Assembly (NCBI GenBank): GCA_017546145.1
Contig: JAFYXN010000017.1
Span: forward strand, 1-64,000
Direction of reading: 5' to 3'
DNA: 64,000 nt
Source of the DNA: Clostridia bacterium
GTDB taxonomy: Bacteria > Bacillota > Clostridia > Monoglobales > Monoglobaceae
Below, in pieces: positions 34,869-44,490 of this stretch. The translations under genes and the position numbers were made by a program. Every line of letters starts with the position of its first letter. Position 1 is the first letter of the stretch. Below the pieces are notes generated by a model. That model searched no databases. It had not been told where the DNA came from and saw nothing but the letters and a program-made list of their open reading frames with translations.

Positions 34869-36443
34869 TTATTGCGCTGCGGCATATTCTGCCTTTAAAT
34901 TTTTGTTATAGTTCTTCATAAATTCTTCGTAGCCGTCTGCCACCTTTGCGTCGGGGCTTGAAATGGCCATTTCAGCATCCTTGAAGATGATATTATCAAG
35001 AAAATCGTCCAGAGTGGTTTCCTTTGCCTTTTCGAGATACGCAGCAAGGACAGCGATTCCCCATGCACCGCCCTCGCCTGCAGCAGCATTTACTGCAACA
35101 GGTGTATTGATGGCAGCAGCCAATATATCCTGTGCAACACCTTTTGTTTTAAAGATTCCGCCGTGGCCTGTTATTTTGTCTAAAGTAACATTTTCGTTGT
35201 TCTTCAAAAGGTCAAGACCTGACTTTAACACACCAAAAGAGGTGTAGATTTGAGTTCTCATAAAGTTTGCAAGGTTAAAGCTTGACTCAGGGTTATGCAG
35301 GAACATAGGACAGCCCTTTGAAAGCCCAAGAAGATGCTCGCCCGAATGGAAGCAGTATGCCATAAGACCACCACAGTCAGCGTCACCTTCGATTGCTTTT
35401 TTAAATAAAGTTTCGTAAAGCTCTCCGGTGCTGACGTTGGCACCAAACTCCTTTAAAACTTCGGCAAATAAAGATACCCATGAATTTATTTCTGTAGTGC
35501 AGTTGTTGGAGTGAACCATTGCACAAGCACTTCCGTCGGGTGTGTGAACAATATCAAACTCCTCATATACCTTTGATAATTCCTTTTCAAGAACAATCAT
35601 TGCAAATGCGGATGTACCTGCAGAAATGTTACCTGTTTTCTGCCTGATGCTGTTTGTTGCAACCATACCTGTGCCGGCATCACCCTCAGGCGGGCAGAAT
35701 ACAGCTCCCGGTTCAAGATTGCCCGAAGCATCCATAAATGCAGCGCCCTCTTTTGTAAGAGTTCCGGCAACTTCACCGGCACACAGCACCTTTGGCAGAA
35801 TGTTTTCAAGCAATAAAGGACAATTATTTTCCTTCATTACATTGTTAAACTTAGCCATCATTTGACTGTTAAAGCTGTGTGTTTTGGGGTCAATGGGGAA
35901 CATTCCTGATGCCTCGCAAATTCCAAGAACCTTTTCGCCTGTCAGAAGATAATGAATATATCCTGCCAATGTTGTAAGATAATCGACATCCTTTAAATGA
36001 CTTTCTTTGTTCCAAACCGTCTGGCAAAGATGTGCAATGCTCCATCTTTGGGGGATATTAAAATCAAAAATGTCGGTAAGAAAAGCCGCCTCTTTTGCGG
36101 TGATGTTATTGCGCCAGGTGCGGAAGGGGGCAAGGATATTTTTATCCTTGTCAAGAGCTATGTAGCCGTGCATCATACCGCTGATGCCAAAGGATTTTAC
36201 TTTTTTTATAACAGTGTTATATTTGGCTTTTACATCGGTCAGAAGGTCTGCATAGCATTCCTGCAATCCGTTGTGGATTTGTTCGGGGGTATAAATCCAC
36301 ATACCGTTTTCAAGTCTGTTTTCCCAGTTTTTACCGCCGCTTGCTAAAACGCTGCCATTGGCATCTGTCATTACGGCCTTTATTCTTGTTGAGCCAAATT
36401 CAATGCCGATATAAATGTTTCCCTGCTCGATTAAAGTTTTCAT
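34869..36443 (-). CDS. FGGY-family carbohydrate kinase
   Basis: The 524-residue protein has both actin-like domains of FGGY kinases: the N-terminal phosphate motif GIEFGSTRIKAVMTD (about residues 13-27), SFGISGMMHGYIALD, and the C-terminal ATP site around ITGHGGIFKTKGVAQDILAAA. It resembles xylulokinase and ribulokinase relatives but is clearly different from the xylB product encoded nearby. It lies downstream of an AraC-type regulator on the same strand (153 nt gap) in a pentose locus, so a pentulose or related sugar is the likely substrate. Confidence 0.85.
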   Translation of the reverse strand: MKTLIEQGNIYIGIEFGSTRIKAVMTDANGSVLASGGKNWENRLENGMWIYTPEQIHNGLQECYADLLTDVKAKYNTVIKKVKSFGISGMMHGYIALDKDKNILAPFRTWRNNITAKEAAFLTDIFDFNIPQRWSIAHLCQTVWNKESHLKDVDYLTTLAGYIHYLLTGEKVLGICEASGMFPIDPKTHSFNSQMMAKFNNVMKENNCPLLLENILPKVLCAGEVAGTLTKEGAAFMDASGNLEPGAVFCPPEGDAGTGMVATNSIRQKTGNISAGTSAFAMIVLEKELSKVYEEFDIVHTPDGSACAMVHSNNCTTEINSWVSLFAEVLKEFGANVSTGELYETLFKKAIEGDADCGGLMAYCFHSGEHLLGLSKGCPMFLHNPESSFNLANFMRTQIYTSFGVLKSGLDLLKNNENVTLDKITGHGGIFKTKGVAQDILAAAINTPVAVNAAAGEGGAWGIAVLAAYLEKAKETTLDDFLDNIIFKDAEMAISSPDAKVADGYEEFMKNYNKNLKAEYAAAQ

Positions 36444-36595
36444 TTTCTGTTCCTTCCCTCAAAAATTGTAAAATTAAATTTAAAAAGACCAATAAAATTC
36501 TAATTAAAGAATAACATTATTCCCCATAATTGTCAATGCAAAGGCCAGTATTCTATGCAAAATAAATTAAGAAATTAAGGTATATTACACAAGCG

Positions 36596-37381
36596 TTAAA
36601 TACTCTTATCTGCAATGGCTTTCAGCTTCTTTCTATATTCCTTTGGCGTAATATCAAGAACACCCATAAAATTTCTGTTAAAGCTGCGTACGGATTTGTA
36701 GCCGCTGTCTAAGGCGCACTGAAGAATTGAACAGTTTGAGTTATTCAGCAGGTAACATGCGTTGCTTATTCGGTATCTGTTGACGTATGTATTGAATGAA
36801 ATTCCGGTTATCTTTTTAAAGCATCGTGAAAGATATGAATAGCTGTATCCGGTTTTTTGGGAAAGGTTTTGAAGCTCGCAGTCGCCGCTGTAGTTTTCTT
36901 CTACAAATTCAAAGATATTCAGTAAAAGACTTTCGTCACATGAAAGTCTTTTTGTATATTCGGCTGTTTTGTCAAATTCAGCGCAAATTGAGTAAAGAAT
37001 ACCCTTTTTTTCAAAAGATGACGAGTTATCTAAAAGATTGTCCAGTTCGTCAAACAAATATTTGTTAAGGCAAACGGTGTTTAAAATGGGTTTTTTGTTT
37101 AAAATCTTGGAAGAATATGCCTTTACAAGCTCGGGCGAAAAAATACAAAGCATGTGCTTGCTGTTTTGACTTGATATTGAGTGCAGCTGATGCGGAAAAA
37201 CAAGCACAGATTCACCTTTTTTAAGGTGATAGAGTTTGTCATCAACTGTTATCTTCATCTCACCGGATGTCACACAAATTAACTCAAATGACTGATGCAA
37301 ATGTGTGGGGAAATTAAAATTTTCACCATATTCCTTACAAAAATATTCGGATATACCAAAATGTTGAAACTGATAAAACAT
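36596..37381 (-). CDS. AraC-family regulator of the xylose locus
   Basis: The 261-residue protein has an N-terminal cupin domain (FPTHLHQSFELICVTSGE, GESVLVFPHQLHSI, about residues 24-70) and a C-terminal double helix-turn-helix (about 160-258) with TGYSYSYLSRCFKKITGISF and SGYKSVRSFNRNFMGVLDITPKEYR. It is divergent from xylB across 109 bp and is the likely activator of xylBA and possibly of the kinase gene behind it; the inducer may be xylose. This is a different solution from the ROK-type XylR repressor common in Bacillota. Confidence 0.87.
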   Translation of the reverse strand: MFYQFQHFGISEYFCKEYGENFNFPTHLHQSFELICVTSGEMKITVDDKLYHLKKGESVLVFPHQLHSISSQNSKHMLCIFSPELVKAYSSKILNKKPILNTVCLNKYLFDELDNLLDNSSSFEKKGILYSICAEFDKTAEYTKRLSCDESLLLNIFEFVEENYSGDCELQNLSQKTGYSYSYLSRCFKKITGISFNTYVNRYRISNACYLLNNSNCSILQCALDSGYKSVRSFNRNFMGVLDITPKEYRKKLKAIADKSI

Positions 37382-37413
37382 AAAATCACCAAAAAGTCAA
37401 ATTTTGTCTATTA

Positions 37414-37442
37414 ATTATATAATTTTTTGCGAGAAATGTCAA
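37414..37442 (-). promoter_or_regulatory. Promoter of the xylose-locus AraC gene
   Basis: Minus-strand TTGACA (37442-37437) and TATAAT (37419-37414) are spaced 17 bp, about 33 nt upstream of the regulator start. Confidence 0.75.
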
Positions 37443-37490
37443 GGATGTTGTGGTACTATTTAAACAGAAGGGTCAAAGGAGTGAGATAAT

Positions 37491-38969
37491 ATGAACTGCT
37501 ACATAGGCGCAGACCTTGGAACATCAGGCTTAAAATTATTGCTTGTTGATGCCAAGGGCACGATTTTGAATTCAGTTACAAAAAATTATGAAGTATATTA
37601 CCCAAACCCCGGTTGGAGTGAACAAAACCCTGAGGATTGGTGGAATGCATTTGTCAGCGGCACTCAGGAATTGCTTTCAGGCTTTGATGCGAAATTGGTT
37701 AAAGGCCTGTCTGTTGCAGGGCAAATGCACGGCCTTGTAATTTTGGACGAAAATGATGAGGTTATCCGGCCGGCAATACTATGGAACGACGGCAGATGCG
37801 ATAAGGAAACCGAATATCTGAACACTGTGGTAGGTAAACAAAAACTGTCTGATTGTACAGCAAATATAGCTTTTGCAGGATTTACCGCACCAAAGATTTT
37901 GTGGCTCAAAAATAACGAGAAAGAAAACTTTGACAAGATATCAAAAATAATGCTCCCCAAAGACTATATAGCATACCGTCTTACAGGAGTACATTCAATA
38001 GACTATTCAGATGCGTCGGGTATGCTTTTGCTTGATGTAAAGAATAAATGCTGGTCAAAGGAAATGCTCAGAATTTGTGATGTTAAGGAAAAACAACTTC
38101 CCAAACTTTACGAAAGCTTTGACACAACAGATGAAGTTCTCTCTGAAATGGCAAAGCTCCTTGGTTTCAGTGATGGAGTAAAGGTCGCAGCAGGTGCAGG
38201 GGATAACGCAGGTTCTGCAATCGGTACTGCAACTGTGGGCGAGGGTAAATGTAATATATCCCTTGGTACATCGGGTACAATCTTCATTTCATCAGAAAAA
38301 TTCGGCGTGGATAAGTTTAATGCACTTCATTCATTCTGCCATTCAGACGGCAGCTATCACCTTATGGGCTGTATCTTGTCTGCAGCATCCTGCAACAAGT
38401 GGTTCTATGAAGAAATACTTAAAACCAATGACTACAGCGGCGAACAAGCACGAATTACAGATGATGACCTTGGCAAAAACCATATATATTTTTTGCCTTA
38501 CCTTATGGGCGAAAGAAGCCCCATAAATGATACCGATGCCAGAGGTTTGTTTATAGGTATGCGACCTGATACTCGCAGGCAGGATATGGTTCAGGCAGTT
38601 TTGGAGGGCGTAGCCTTTGCTTTCCGTGATAATCTTGAGATTGCAAAAAGTCTTGGTATTGATGTAGGCGTCAGCACAATCTGTGGTGGTGGCGCAAAAT
38701 CAAAGCTGTGGCGGAAGATTATTGCAAACATACTCAATATTGAGCTTGAAATCCCCGCAGTTGAAGAGGGTCCCGGCCTTGGTGCCGCAATGCTTGCAAT
38801 GGTTACTTGCGGCGAATATGCATCAGTATCGGAATGTGCCGAAAAACTGGTTGTAAAGAAAGAAAGAATTAAACCAGATGCCAAAATCGTAGCAAGATAC
38901 GAAGAAAGTTATCAGAAGTACAGAAAAATATACCCAAGAGTAAAAGAATTATATAAAGAACTTATATAG
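37491..38969 (+). CDS. xylB: Xylulokinase XylB
   Basis: The 492-residue FGGY kinase phosphorylates D-xylulose to xylulose 5-phosphate. It has GADLGTSGLKLLLVDAKG (phosphate loop), LSVAGQMHGLVILD, the substrate segment ILWNDGRCDKE, SLGTSGTIFISSE and the signature GVAFAFRDNLEIAKSLG. AAGGAG lies upstream of the ATG and xylA follows after 12 nt. No -35/-10 pair is obvious, as expected for an AraC-activated promoter. Confidence 0.95.
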   Translation: MNCYIGADLGTSGLKLLLVDAKGTILNSVTKNYEVYYPNPGWSEQNPEDWWNAFVSGTQELLSGFDAKLVKGLSVAGQMHGLVILDENDEVIRPAILWNDGRCDKETEYLNTVVGKQKLSDCTANIAFAGFTAPKILWLKNNEKENFDKISKIMLPKDYIAYRLTGVHSIDYSDASGMLLLDVKNKCWSKEMLRICDVKEKQLPKLYESFDTTDEVLSEMAKLLGFSDGVKVAAGAGDNAGSAIGTATVGEGKCNISLGTSGTIFISSEKFGVDKFNALHSFCHSDGSYHLMGCILSAASCNKWFYEEILKTNDYSGEQARITDDDLGKNHIYFLPYLMGERSPINDTDARGLFIGMRPDTRRQDMVQAVLEGVAFAFRDNLEIAKSLGIDVGVSTICGGGAKSKLWRKIIANILNIELEIPAVEEGPGLGAAMLAMVTCGEYASVSECAEKLVVKKERIKPDAKIVARYEESYQKYRKIYPRVKELYKELI

Positions 38970-38981
38970 GAGGAAAAGAAA

Positions 38982-40298
38982 ATGAGCGAAATTTTTTCAA
39001 ACATCCCACAAATCAGATATGAGGGTAAAGACAGCAAGAATCCCTTTGCATTTAAATACTATGATGCAGAAAGAGTAATTATGGGCAAAACAATGAAAGA
39101 ACACCTGCCCTTTGCAATGGCTTGGTGGCATAACCTTTGTGCAGCAGGCACAGATATGTTCGGCAGAGATACCGCTGATAAATCTTTCGGTGCAGAAAAA
39201 GGAACGATGGCACACGCAAAAGCAAAGGTTGATGCAGGTTTTGAATTTATGAAGAAACTCGGCATCGAATACTTCTGTTTCCACGATGTTGACCTTGTGC
39301 CTGAAGCAGACGATATCAAAGAAACAAACCGTAGACTTGACGAAATCACAGACTACATACTCGAAAAAATGCAGGGTACAAACATTAAGTGTCTCTGGGG
39401 TACAGCAAATATGTTCTCAAACCCCAGATTTATGAGTGGTGCAGGAAGTACAAATTCGGCAGAGGTTTATTGCTTCGCAGCAGCGCAGGTTAAAAAGGCT
39501 TTAGAGCTTACCGTGAAGCTTGGTGGCAGAGGATATGTATTCTGGGGCGGAAGAGAAGGCTATGAAACACTTCTCAACACCGATATGAAGTTTGAACAGG
39601 ACAACATCGCAAGACTTATGAAGATGGCGGTTGAATACGGCCGTTCAATAGGATTCGAGGGCGATTTCTATATTGAACCAAAACCAAAGGAACCAATGAA
39701 GCATCAGTATGATTTTGACGCTGCAACAGCTATCGGATTTTTGAAACAACACGGTCTTGATAAAGACTTCAAGATGAATATCGAAGCAAACCACGCAACC
39801 CTTGCAGGTCATACCTTCCAGCATGAACTCAGGGTTTCTGCAATCAATGGTATGCTTGGCTCAATTGATGCAAATCAGGGAGATATGCTTCTTGGTTGGG
39901 ATACAGACGAATTTCCGTCGGATGTATACAGTGCAACACTTTGTATGTATGAGGTGCTTAAAGCAGGCGGACTTACAGGCGGTTTCAACTTTGACTCAAA
40001 GAACCGCAGACCAAGTAACACTCCTGAGGATATGTTCCACGCATTTATTTTAGCTATGGATACCTTCGCCCTTGGACTTATCAAGGCTGCGGCTTTGATT
40101 GAGGACGGCAGAGTTGACGAGTTTGTAAAAGAAAAATATTCAAGCTTTACAAATACCGAAATCGGCAAAAAGATTTTAAACGGCACAACGCTTCATGAAC
40201 TTGCAGCTTATGCTGAAAACTTAGGCAGTACATCTGAACCCCAAAGTGGCGGACAGGAATACCTTGAAAGTGTACTGAACAACATAATGTTTGGGTAA
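38982..40298 (+). CDS. xylA: Xylose isomerase XylA
   Basis: The 438-residue class II enzyme converts D-xylose to D-xylulose. The active-site sequence [15 protein letters not shown] holds the catalytic His and Asp, and [28 protein letters not shown] and [12 protein letters not shown] hold the metal ligands. It is preceded by GGAGGAAAAG and cotranscribed with xylB. No xylose transporter is in the window. Confidence 0.97.
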   Translation: MSEIFSNIPQIRYEGKDSKNPFAFKYYDAERVIMGKTMKEHLPFAMAWWHNLCAAGTDMFGRDTADKSFGAEKGTMAHAKAKVDAGFEFMKKLGIEYFCFHDVDLVPEADDIKETNRRLDEITDYILEKMQGTNIKCLWGTANMFSNPRFMSGAGSTNSAEVYCFAAAQVKKALELTVKLGGRGYVFWGGREGYETLLNTDMKFEQDNIARLMKMAVEYGRSIGFEGDFYIEPKPKEPMKHQYDFDAATAIGFLKQHGLDKDFKMNIEANHATLAGHTFQHELRVSAINGMLGSIDANQGDMLLGWDTDEFPSDVYSATLCMYEVLKAGGLTGGFNFDSKNRRPSNTPEDMFHAFILAMDTFALGLIKAAALIEDGRVDEFVKEKYSSFTNTEIGKKILNGTTLHELAAYAENLGSTSEPQSGGQEYLESVLNNIMFG

Positions 40299-40304
40299 AA
40301 TACA

Positions 40305-40340
40305 AATAAGAAAAGCACTCAATTGAGTGCTTTTCTTATT
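40305..40340. terminator. 36 bp perfect palindrome shared by xylA and the tRNA operon
   Basis: A fully symmetrical palindrome ends in TTTTCTTATT on the plus strand and has the same sequence on the minus strand, so it can terminate xylA and the converging tRNA transcript. Its last base is also the encoded 3' A of the tRNA-Gln CCA end. Confidence 0.9.
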
Positions 40341-40413
40341 GGCTGCCGGACTAGGATTCGAACCCAGACAAACAGAGTCAGAGTCTGCTGTGCTACCTTT
40401 ACACAATCCGGCA
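40340..40413 (-). tRNA. tRNA-Gln (anticodon CTG)
   Basis: A complete cloverleaf on the minus strand: 7 bp acceptor TGCCGGA/TCCGGCA starting with the U1-A72 pair typical of tRNA-Gln, D stem GTGT/GCAC, anticodon loop CTCTGAC with CTG, T loop TTCGAAT, discriminator G and an encoded CCA. It reads the CAG codon. Confidence 0.93.
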
Positions 40414-40444
40414 ATATTAATTTGTTTTTAAATAAAAAAGTATT

Positions 40445-40529
40445 TGGTGCGAGCAGTGGGACTTGAACCCACACGTCGGTTGACACACGCCCCTCAAACG
40501 TGCCTGTCTGCCTATTCCAGCATGCTCGC
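40445..40529 (-). tRNA. tRNA-Leu (anticodon GAG)
   Basis: An 85 nt minus-strand cloverleaf with acceptor GCGAGCA/TGCTCGC, anticodon loop TTGAGGG with GAG, a long variable arm (class II) and TTCAAGT T loop, followed by an encoded CCA. It is first in a two-tRNA transcript with tRNA-Gln. Confidence 0.93.
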
Positions 40530-40548
40530 ATTTCCAAACAGCTTTTAT

Positions 40549-40577
40549 AGTATAATACTATTTTAGACATTTGTCAA
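40549..40577 (-). promoter_or_regulatory. Promoter of the tRNA-Leu/tRNA-Gln operon
   Basis: Minus-strand TTGACA (40577-40572), a 17 bp spacer and TATACT (40554-40549), 19 nt before the tRNA-Leu 5' end. Confidence 0.85.
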
Positions 40578-40639
40578 TACTTTTTTGAAAAATTATATAA
40601 AAATTTTGGGAAATGCAAAACACCTTGCGGGGTATGTAC

Positions 40640-40659
40640 GGGACGGACAAAACCGTCCC
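40640..40659. repeat. GC-rich hairpin after the PTS operon
   Basis: A 7 bp stem GGGACGG/CCGTCCC with loop ACAAAA lies 8 nt beyond the EIICB stop codon. There is no U tract, so it looks more like a REP-type dispersed hairpin or RNA stabiliser than an intrinsic terminator. Confidence 0.55.
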
Positions 40660-40667
40660 TGTGGAGT

Positions 40668-42251
40668 TTAAGAAATAGAGTCAATATAATCCTCCAAGTT
40701 ACTTTTTATAACAGTAACTCTTGGACCGTAAATTACCTGAACGCCGGAGCCGCTTTTAATAATTCCTGAAGCACCGCTTTGCTTCAATGCGGCATCATCT
40801 ACAAGCGAGCTGTCTTTTACCGTAACACGAAGTCTTGTTGCACAGCAGTCAACGTTTACAAGGTTGTCCTTACCTCCCAAGCCCTCCAGAATAAGAGCAG
40901 ACTTGTCTTCTTTTGACGCGTTAAGGTCTTTTCTGGTGTAAAGCTTGGTATCTGCCTCGTCATCTTCGCGACCGGGTGTAACAAAGTTAAACTTTCTGAT
41001 AAGTGTGCGGAAAAGGAAGTAGTATACCGCAAAATAGATTGCACCGACCCAGATGATGTTTATCCAGTTTGTTTTGTCATTGCCCTGCAGAATCCCAAAT
41101 AAAAACAGGTCAATCACGCCGCCCGAGAAGGTCATGCCAACGCCGACATTTAAAATATGCATCAGCATAAACGATATTCCGGCAAGCACGCTGTGGATTG
41201 CGTAAAGTATAGGTGCTACAAACAAGAATGTGAATTCAAGTGGCTCGGTTATACCGGTCAGAATGGATGTGAGTGCTGCTGAAAGCAAAAGACCGCCGGC
41301 AACCTTCTTTTTGGTAGGCTTTGCCACGCTGTACATTGCCAAAGCTGCACCCGGAAGACCAAATATCATAAACGGGAACTTACCGCTCATAAAGCGTGTT
41401 GCCTCAACCGAGAACTGAGTTGTATTTGGAGATGCCAGCTGCGCAAAAAAGATGTTCTGTGCACCCTGAACGGTTGTGCCGTCAATAACCATACTTCCGC
41501 CAAGTCCTGTCTGCCAGAATGGAATATAAAATACATGGTGCAGACCAAACGGAATAAGACCTCTTTCAATAGTTCCGTAAATAAGTGTACCAAAGTATCC
41601 TGAGTTAAGAACAAGACCGCCAAGCGAATATATTGCTCTTTGGATATACGGCCAGATAAAGTACATTGCAATACCCACAAGGATATAAACAAAGGTAGAT
41701 ATAATGGGGATAAATCTTACCCCGCCAAAAAACGAAATAACCGTGGGAAGCTGAATTTTGTAAAAACGGTTATGCAGAGCCGCAACACCAAGTCCGACAA
41801 TTATACCGCCAAACACACCCATTTGCAGGGATTGTATGCCGACAACATTGGCAACAGTTCCCTCAAGCATTACACCCTCTGCAAGCTGACCGTTAATTTT
41901 AAGCAGTGTAGATATGGTCTGATGCATAACAAAAAATGCTATTGCAGCCGAAAGAACGGCAGTGCCGTGTTCTTTTTCTGCCATACCGAGTGCTACGCCC
42001 AAAGCAAAAATAAGGGGTAGATTTCCAAATATAATATCACCGGTCTGGGCAAGAATTTGCATTACAGAATTGAGGAAGGTTCCGGGGCCAAGTATTGTGC
42101 CAAGGTTGTATGCCTCAATAGTGGTTGTGTTGGTAAGTGATGCACCTACACCCAGCAAAAGTCCTGCAATGGGCAAAAGCGCAATGGGGAGCATAAAGGA
42201 ACGGCCGACTCTTTGAAGTACGCTAAAAAGACCGCTTTCTTTTTTCTTCAT
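40668..42251 (-). CDS. PTS glucose/N-acetylglucosamine-type EIICB component
   Basis: The 527-residue membrane permease of the phosphotransferase system has a glucose-superfamily EIIC domain of about ten hydrophobic segments (residues 15-420, with GLIPFGLHHVFYIPFWQTG and GITEPLEFTFLFVAP) and a C-terminal EIIB domain (about 445-525). The phosphorylated cysteine is the second in VNVDCCATRLRVTV. The EIIA domain is encoded separately by the preceding gene. Substrate could be glucose, N-acetylglucosamine or an alpha-glucoside. It is last in ptsI-crr-EIICB. Confidence 0.92.
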   Translation of the reverse strand: MKKKESGLFSVLQRVGRSFMLPIALLPIAGLLLGVGASLTNTTTIEAYNLGTILGPGTFLNSVMQILAQTGDIIFGNLPLIFALGVALGMAEKEHGTAVLSAAIAFFVMHQTISTLLKINGQLAEGVMLEGTVANVVGIQSLQMGVFGGIIVGLGVAALHNRFYKIQLPTVISFFGGVRFIPIISTFVYILVGIAMYFIWPYIQRAIYSLGGLVLNSGYFGTLIYGTIERGLIPFGLHHVFYIPFWQTGLGGSMVIDGTTVQGAQNIFFAQLASPNTTQFSVEATRFMSGKFPFMIFGLPGAALAMYSVAKPTKKKVAGGLLLSAALTSILTGITEPLEFTFLFVAPILYAIHSVLAGISFMLMHILNVGVGMTFSGGVIDLFLFGILQGNDKTNWINIIWVGAIYFAVYYFLFRTLIRKFNFVTPGREDDEADTKLYTRKDLNASKEDKSALILEGLGGKDNLVNVDCCATRLRVTVKDSSLVDDAALKQSGASGIIKSGSGVQVIYGPRVTVIKSNLEDYIDSIS

Positions 42252-42269
42252 AAAAATTTCATTCCTTTC

Positions 42270-42743
42270 TTAAATTTTATATGTCAATGCTTTGTCACCC
42301 GACTTGGCAGATGGGTTTTCAAGCACACTGAAGCTTTTTAGTTTATCTGTGTTTGTTATAACTACTACCGTTGTGGTGTTATAGCCTGCAGCCTCAATTT
42401 CTTTTAAGTCTGCGTGTGCAAGAGCGCCGCCGCGCTCTATACGGTCGCCTGCCTTGACAAGAGGTGTAAAACCCTTGCCTTTAAGCTCGACTGTGTCAAT
42501 GCCTATATGGACAAGAATTTCAAGACCGTCATCAGATGTTATGCAGTAGGCATGAAGGGTTTCGGTTACATCGGATACGGTGCCGCTTGCAGGGCTGAAA
42601 ATGTCGCCATGCTCGGGAATAACCGCAAACCCATCACCCAGTATTTTTTGAGAAAAAACCTGGTCAGGAACACTTGAAATGCTGATTATACCGCCATCTG
42701 CAACTGTTGCAAGGTATTTTTCCTTTTTAAAAAAATCAAACAT
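42270..42743 (-). CDS. crr: PTS glucose-type EIIA component
   Basis: The 157-residue protein is a stand-alone glucose-family EIIA. The phospho-histidine lies in LEILVHIGIDTVELKG and a second conserved His in ETLHAYCITSDDG. It carries phosphate from EI/HPr to the EIIB domain encoded next and, in some bacteria, regulates carbon use. Starts are ambiguous: the ATG at 42743 gives the usual family N-terminus but has AAAGGA 12 nt away, whereas a GTG at 42752 is only 3 nt from it. The gene lies 12-21 nt after ptsI. Confidence 0.9.
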   Translation of the reverse strand: MFDFFKKEKYLATVADGGIISISSVPDQVFSQKILGDGFAVIPEHGDIFSPASGTVSDVTETLHAYCITSDDGLEILVHIGIDTVELKGKGFTPLVKAGDRIERGGALAHADLKEIEAAGYNTTTVVVITNTDKLKSFSVLENPSAKSGDKALTYKI

Positions 42744-42764
42744 AATTTGCACAAATCCTTTCTT

Positions 42765-44381
42765 TTAATCTATTTCACGGATTTTTTCCCTTACCTTAAG
42801 AACAAACGCGGGAGAGACCGAAAGCTCGTCTGCCCCCATATTCACAAAAGCCTCCGCAGCCGAAAGGTCAGCCGCCAGCTCGCCGCAGATTCCTGCCCAC
42901 TTGCCGTGCTTGTGTGCGTTTTGGATTACTGTTTCGATAAGCCTTAAAATTGCAGGATGCTTTACATCAACAAACGGCTCAAGAGCCGAGTTCTGGCGGT
43001 CAACAGCAAGCGTGTACTGGGTCAGGTCGTTTGTACCTATGCTGAAGAAATCCACCTCGGGGGCAAGCAAGTCGCTGATGATGGCTGCCGCAGGCGTTTC
43101 AATCATTATGCCAAGCTCTATATCTTTCTTAAACGGGATTCCATCTTGCTGAAGCTCGCGTTTTATTTCCTCCACAAGACTTTTTATCTGTGTAACCTCG
43201 CAAAGCGACGTTATCATAGGAAACATAATAGAAATGTTTCCAAAAGCCGAGGCACGAAGAAGAGCGCGAAGCTGCGTTTTGAAAATCTTTGTATCGGTAA
43301 GACAAATTCTGATTGCACGATAGCCAAGAGCGGGGTTTTCTTCGTGAGGAAGGTTAAAGTACCCTATTTTTTTATCTGCACCAATATCCATTGTGCGGAC
43401 AATCACCTTTTTGCCGCACATTCCCTCTGCAACCTCTTTGTATTTGGCAAATTGCTCGTCCTCGGAAGGAAAGTCCTTTGCTTCAAGATACAAAAATTCA
43501 CTGCGGAAAAGCCCTATGCCCTCGGCATCGTTCTGCAGAGCAGAAGCAAGGTCGCGGGGGCTTCCTATATTTGCATAAAGATTAACTTTTTTGCCCGAGC
43601 GCGTTTCAGTGGGCTTGCCCTTAAGCTCTGCAAGAAGGGTTGAACGTTCATCCTCCAATGCCTTGCGCCTTTTGTAGTCCTCAATTTTCAATTCATCAGG
43701 GTCGATGTAAAGTGTACCGCTGAATCCGTCTAATATAGCCATTTTACCGTGATGCTCGGCGCTGATTTCGCCTGTGTTAATTACAGCAGGGATATTCATA
43801 GTACGTGCAAGGATTGCAGTGTGGGAGGTTTGTGACCCCTGAAATGTAACAAACCCTAAAATTTTGTCCTTGTCCATCTGTACGGTTTCGCTGGGGGTCA
43901 GGTCACCTGCAATTATTATGGAGGGCTCTGTGATTTCGTCTGCGTCCTTGCTGTCCGAAAGCAGCTTTATAAGTCTGTCGGAAATATCGCACACGTCCGA
44001 GGCGCGAGCCTGCATATATTCATCGTCCATCTCTCTGAAGTTTTTTGCAAAAATATCCGATGTATAGCTGACAGCGTATTCCGCATTAACCGACATATTG
44101 TTTATCATACTGGTGATTGCGCCGAAGTAGTCCTCGTCGTCAAGCATCATTATATGAATCTGAAATATTTGTGCATTATCTTCGCCAACCTGACGCAAAG
44201 CCTTTTCGTAAAGCTCTCTAAGCTCGGTCTTTGCAGCGGCTCGCGCGTTTTGAAAGCGCAGGATTTCTTCTCGGGGATTTTCAATTTTAACGCGCTTGAT
44301 AGTTTTTTTATCTCTGCCGTAAAAATGCAATTTTCCCATGCACAGAGAGTTGTATACACTTTTTCCGTTAATCTCAATCAT
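42765..44381 (-). CDS. ptsI: PTS enzyme I
   Basis: The 538-residue phosphoenolpyruvate-protein phosphotransferase starts the PTS phosphate relay. The phospho-His is in GSQTSHTAILARTMNIPA (about residue 190), and the C-terminal PEP-binding domain has GIGLFRSEFLY, NPALGYRAIRICL, MFPMITSLCE, ELGIMIETPAA and the catalytic Cys of WAGICGELAAD. It is slightly shorter than typical EI (~570) at the N-terminus. It leads ptsI-crr-EIICB; HPr is not in the window. Confidence 0.95.
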   Translation of the reverse strand: MIEINGKSVYNSLCMGKLHFYGRDKKTIKRVKIENPREEILRFQNARAAAKTELRELYEKALRQVGEDNAQIFQIHIMMLDDEDYFGAITSMINNMSVNAEYAVSYTSDIFAKNFREMDDEYMQARASDVCDISDRLIKLLSDSKDADEITEPSIIIAGDLTPSETVQMDKDKILGFVTFQGSQTSHTAILARTMNIPAVINTGEISAEHHGKMAILDGFSGTLYIDPDELKIEDYKRRKALEDERSTLLAELKGKPTETRSGKKVNLYANIGSPRDLASALQNDAEGIGLFRSEFLYLEAKDFPSEDEQFAKYKEVAEGMCGKKVIVRTMDIGADKKIGYFNLPHEENPALGYRAIRICLTDTKIFKTQLRALLRASAFGNISIMFPMITSLCEVTQIKSLVEEIKRELQQDGIPFKKDIELGIMIETPAAAIISDLLAPEVDFFSIGTNDLTQYTLAVDRQNSALEPFVDVKHPAILRLIETVIQNAHKHGKWAGICGELAADLSAAEAFVNMGADELSVSPAFVLKVREKIREID

Positions 44382-44436
44382 CGGAGCATATCACTTCCTC
44401 AAACTTTGGTATTCTTTGAGTTAGTATAAACAAAAA

Positions 44437-44473
44437 AACCACAAAAATACCTGATTTAAGTATTTTTGTGGTT
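44437..44473 (-). terminator. Terminator of the EamA transporter gene
   Basis: A perfect 14 bp stem (44437-44450 with 44460-44473) is followed on the minus strand by seven T residues, 17 nt after the EamA stop codon. Confidence 0.92.
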
Positions 44474-44490
44474 AGCTGGATTTTTTTGTA

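Noticed and set aside
34869-36443. Second xylulokinase gene
   Set aside because: It shares only the FGGY fold with the xylB product; the substrate-binding segments differ, so I call it a carbohydrate kinase of unknown specificity.
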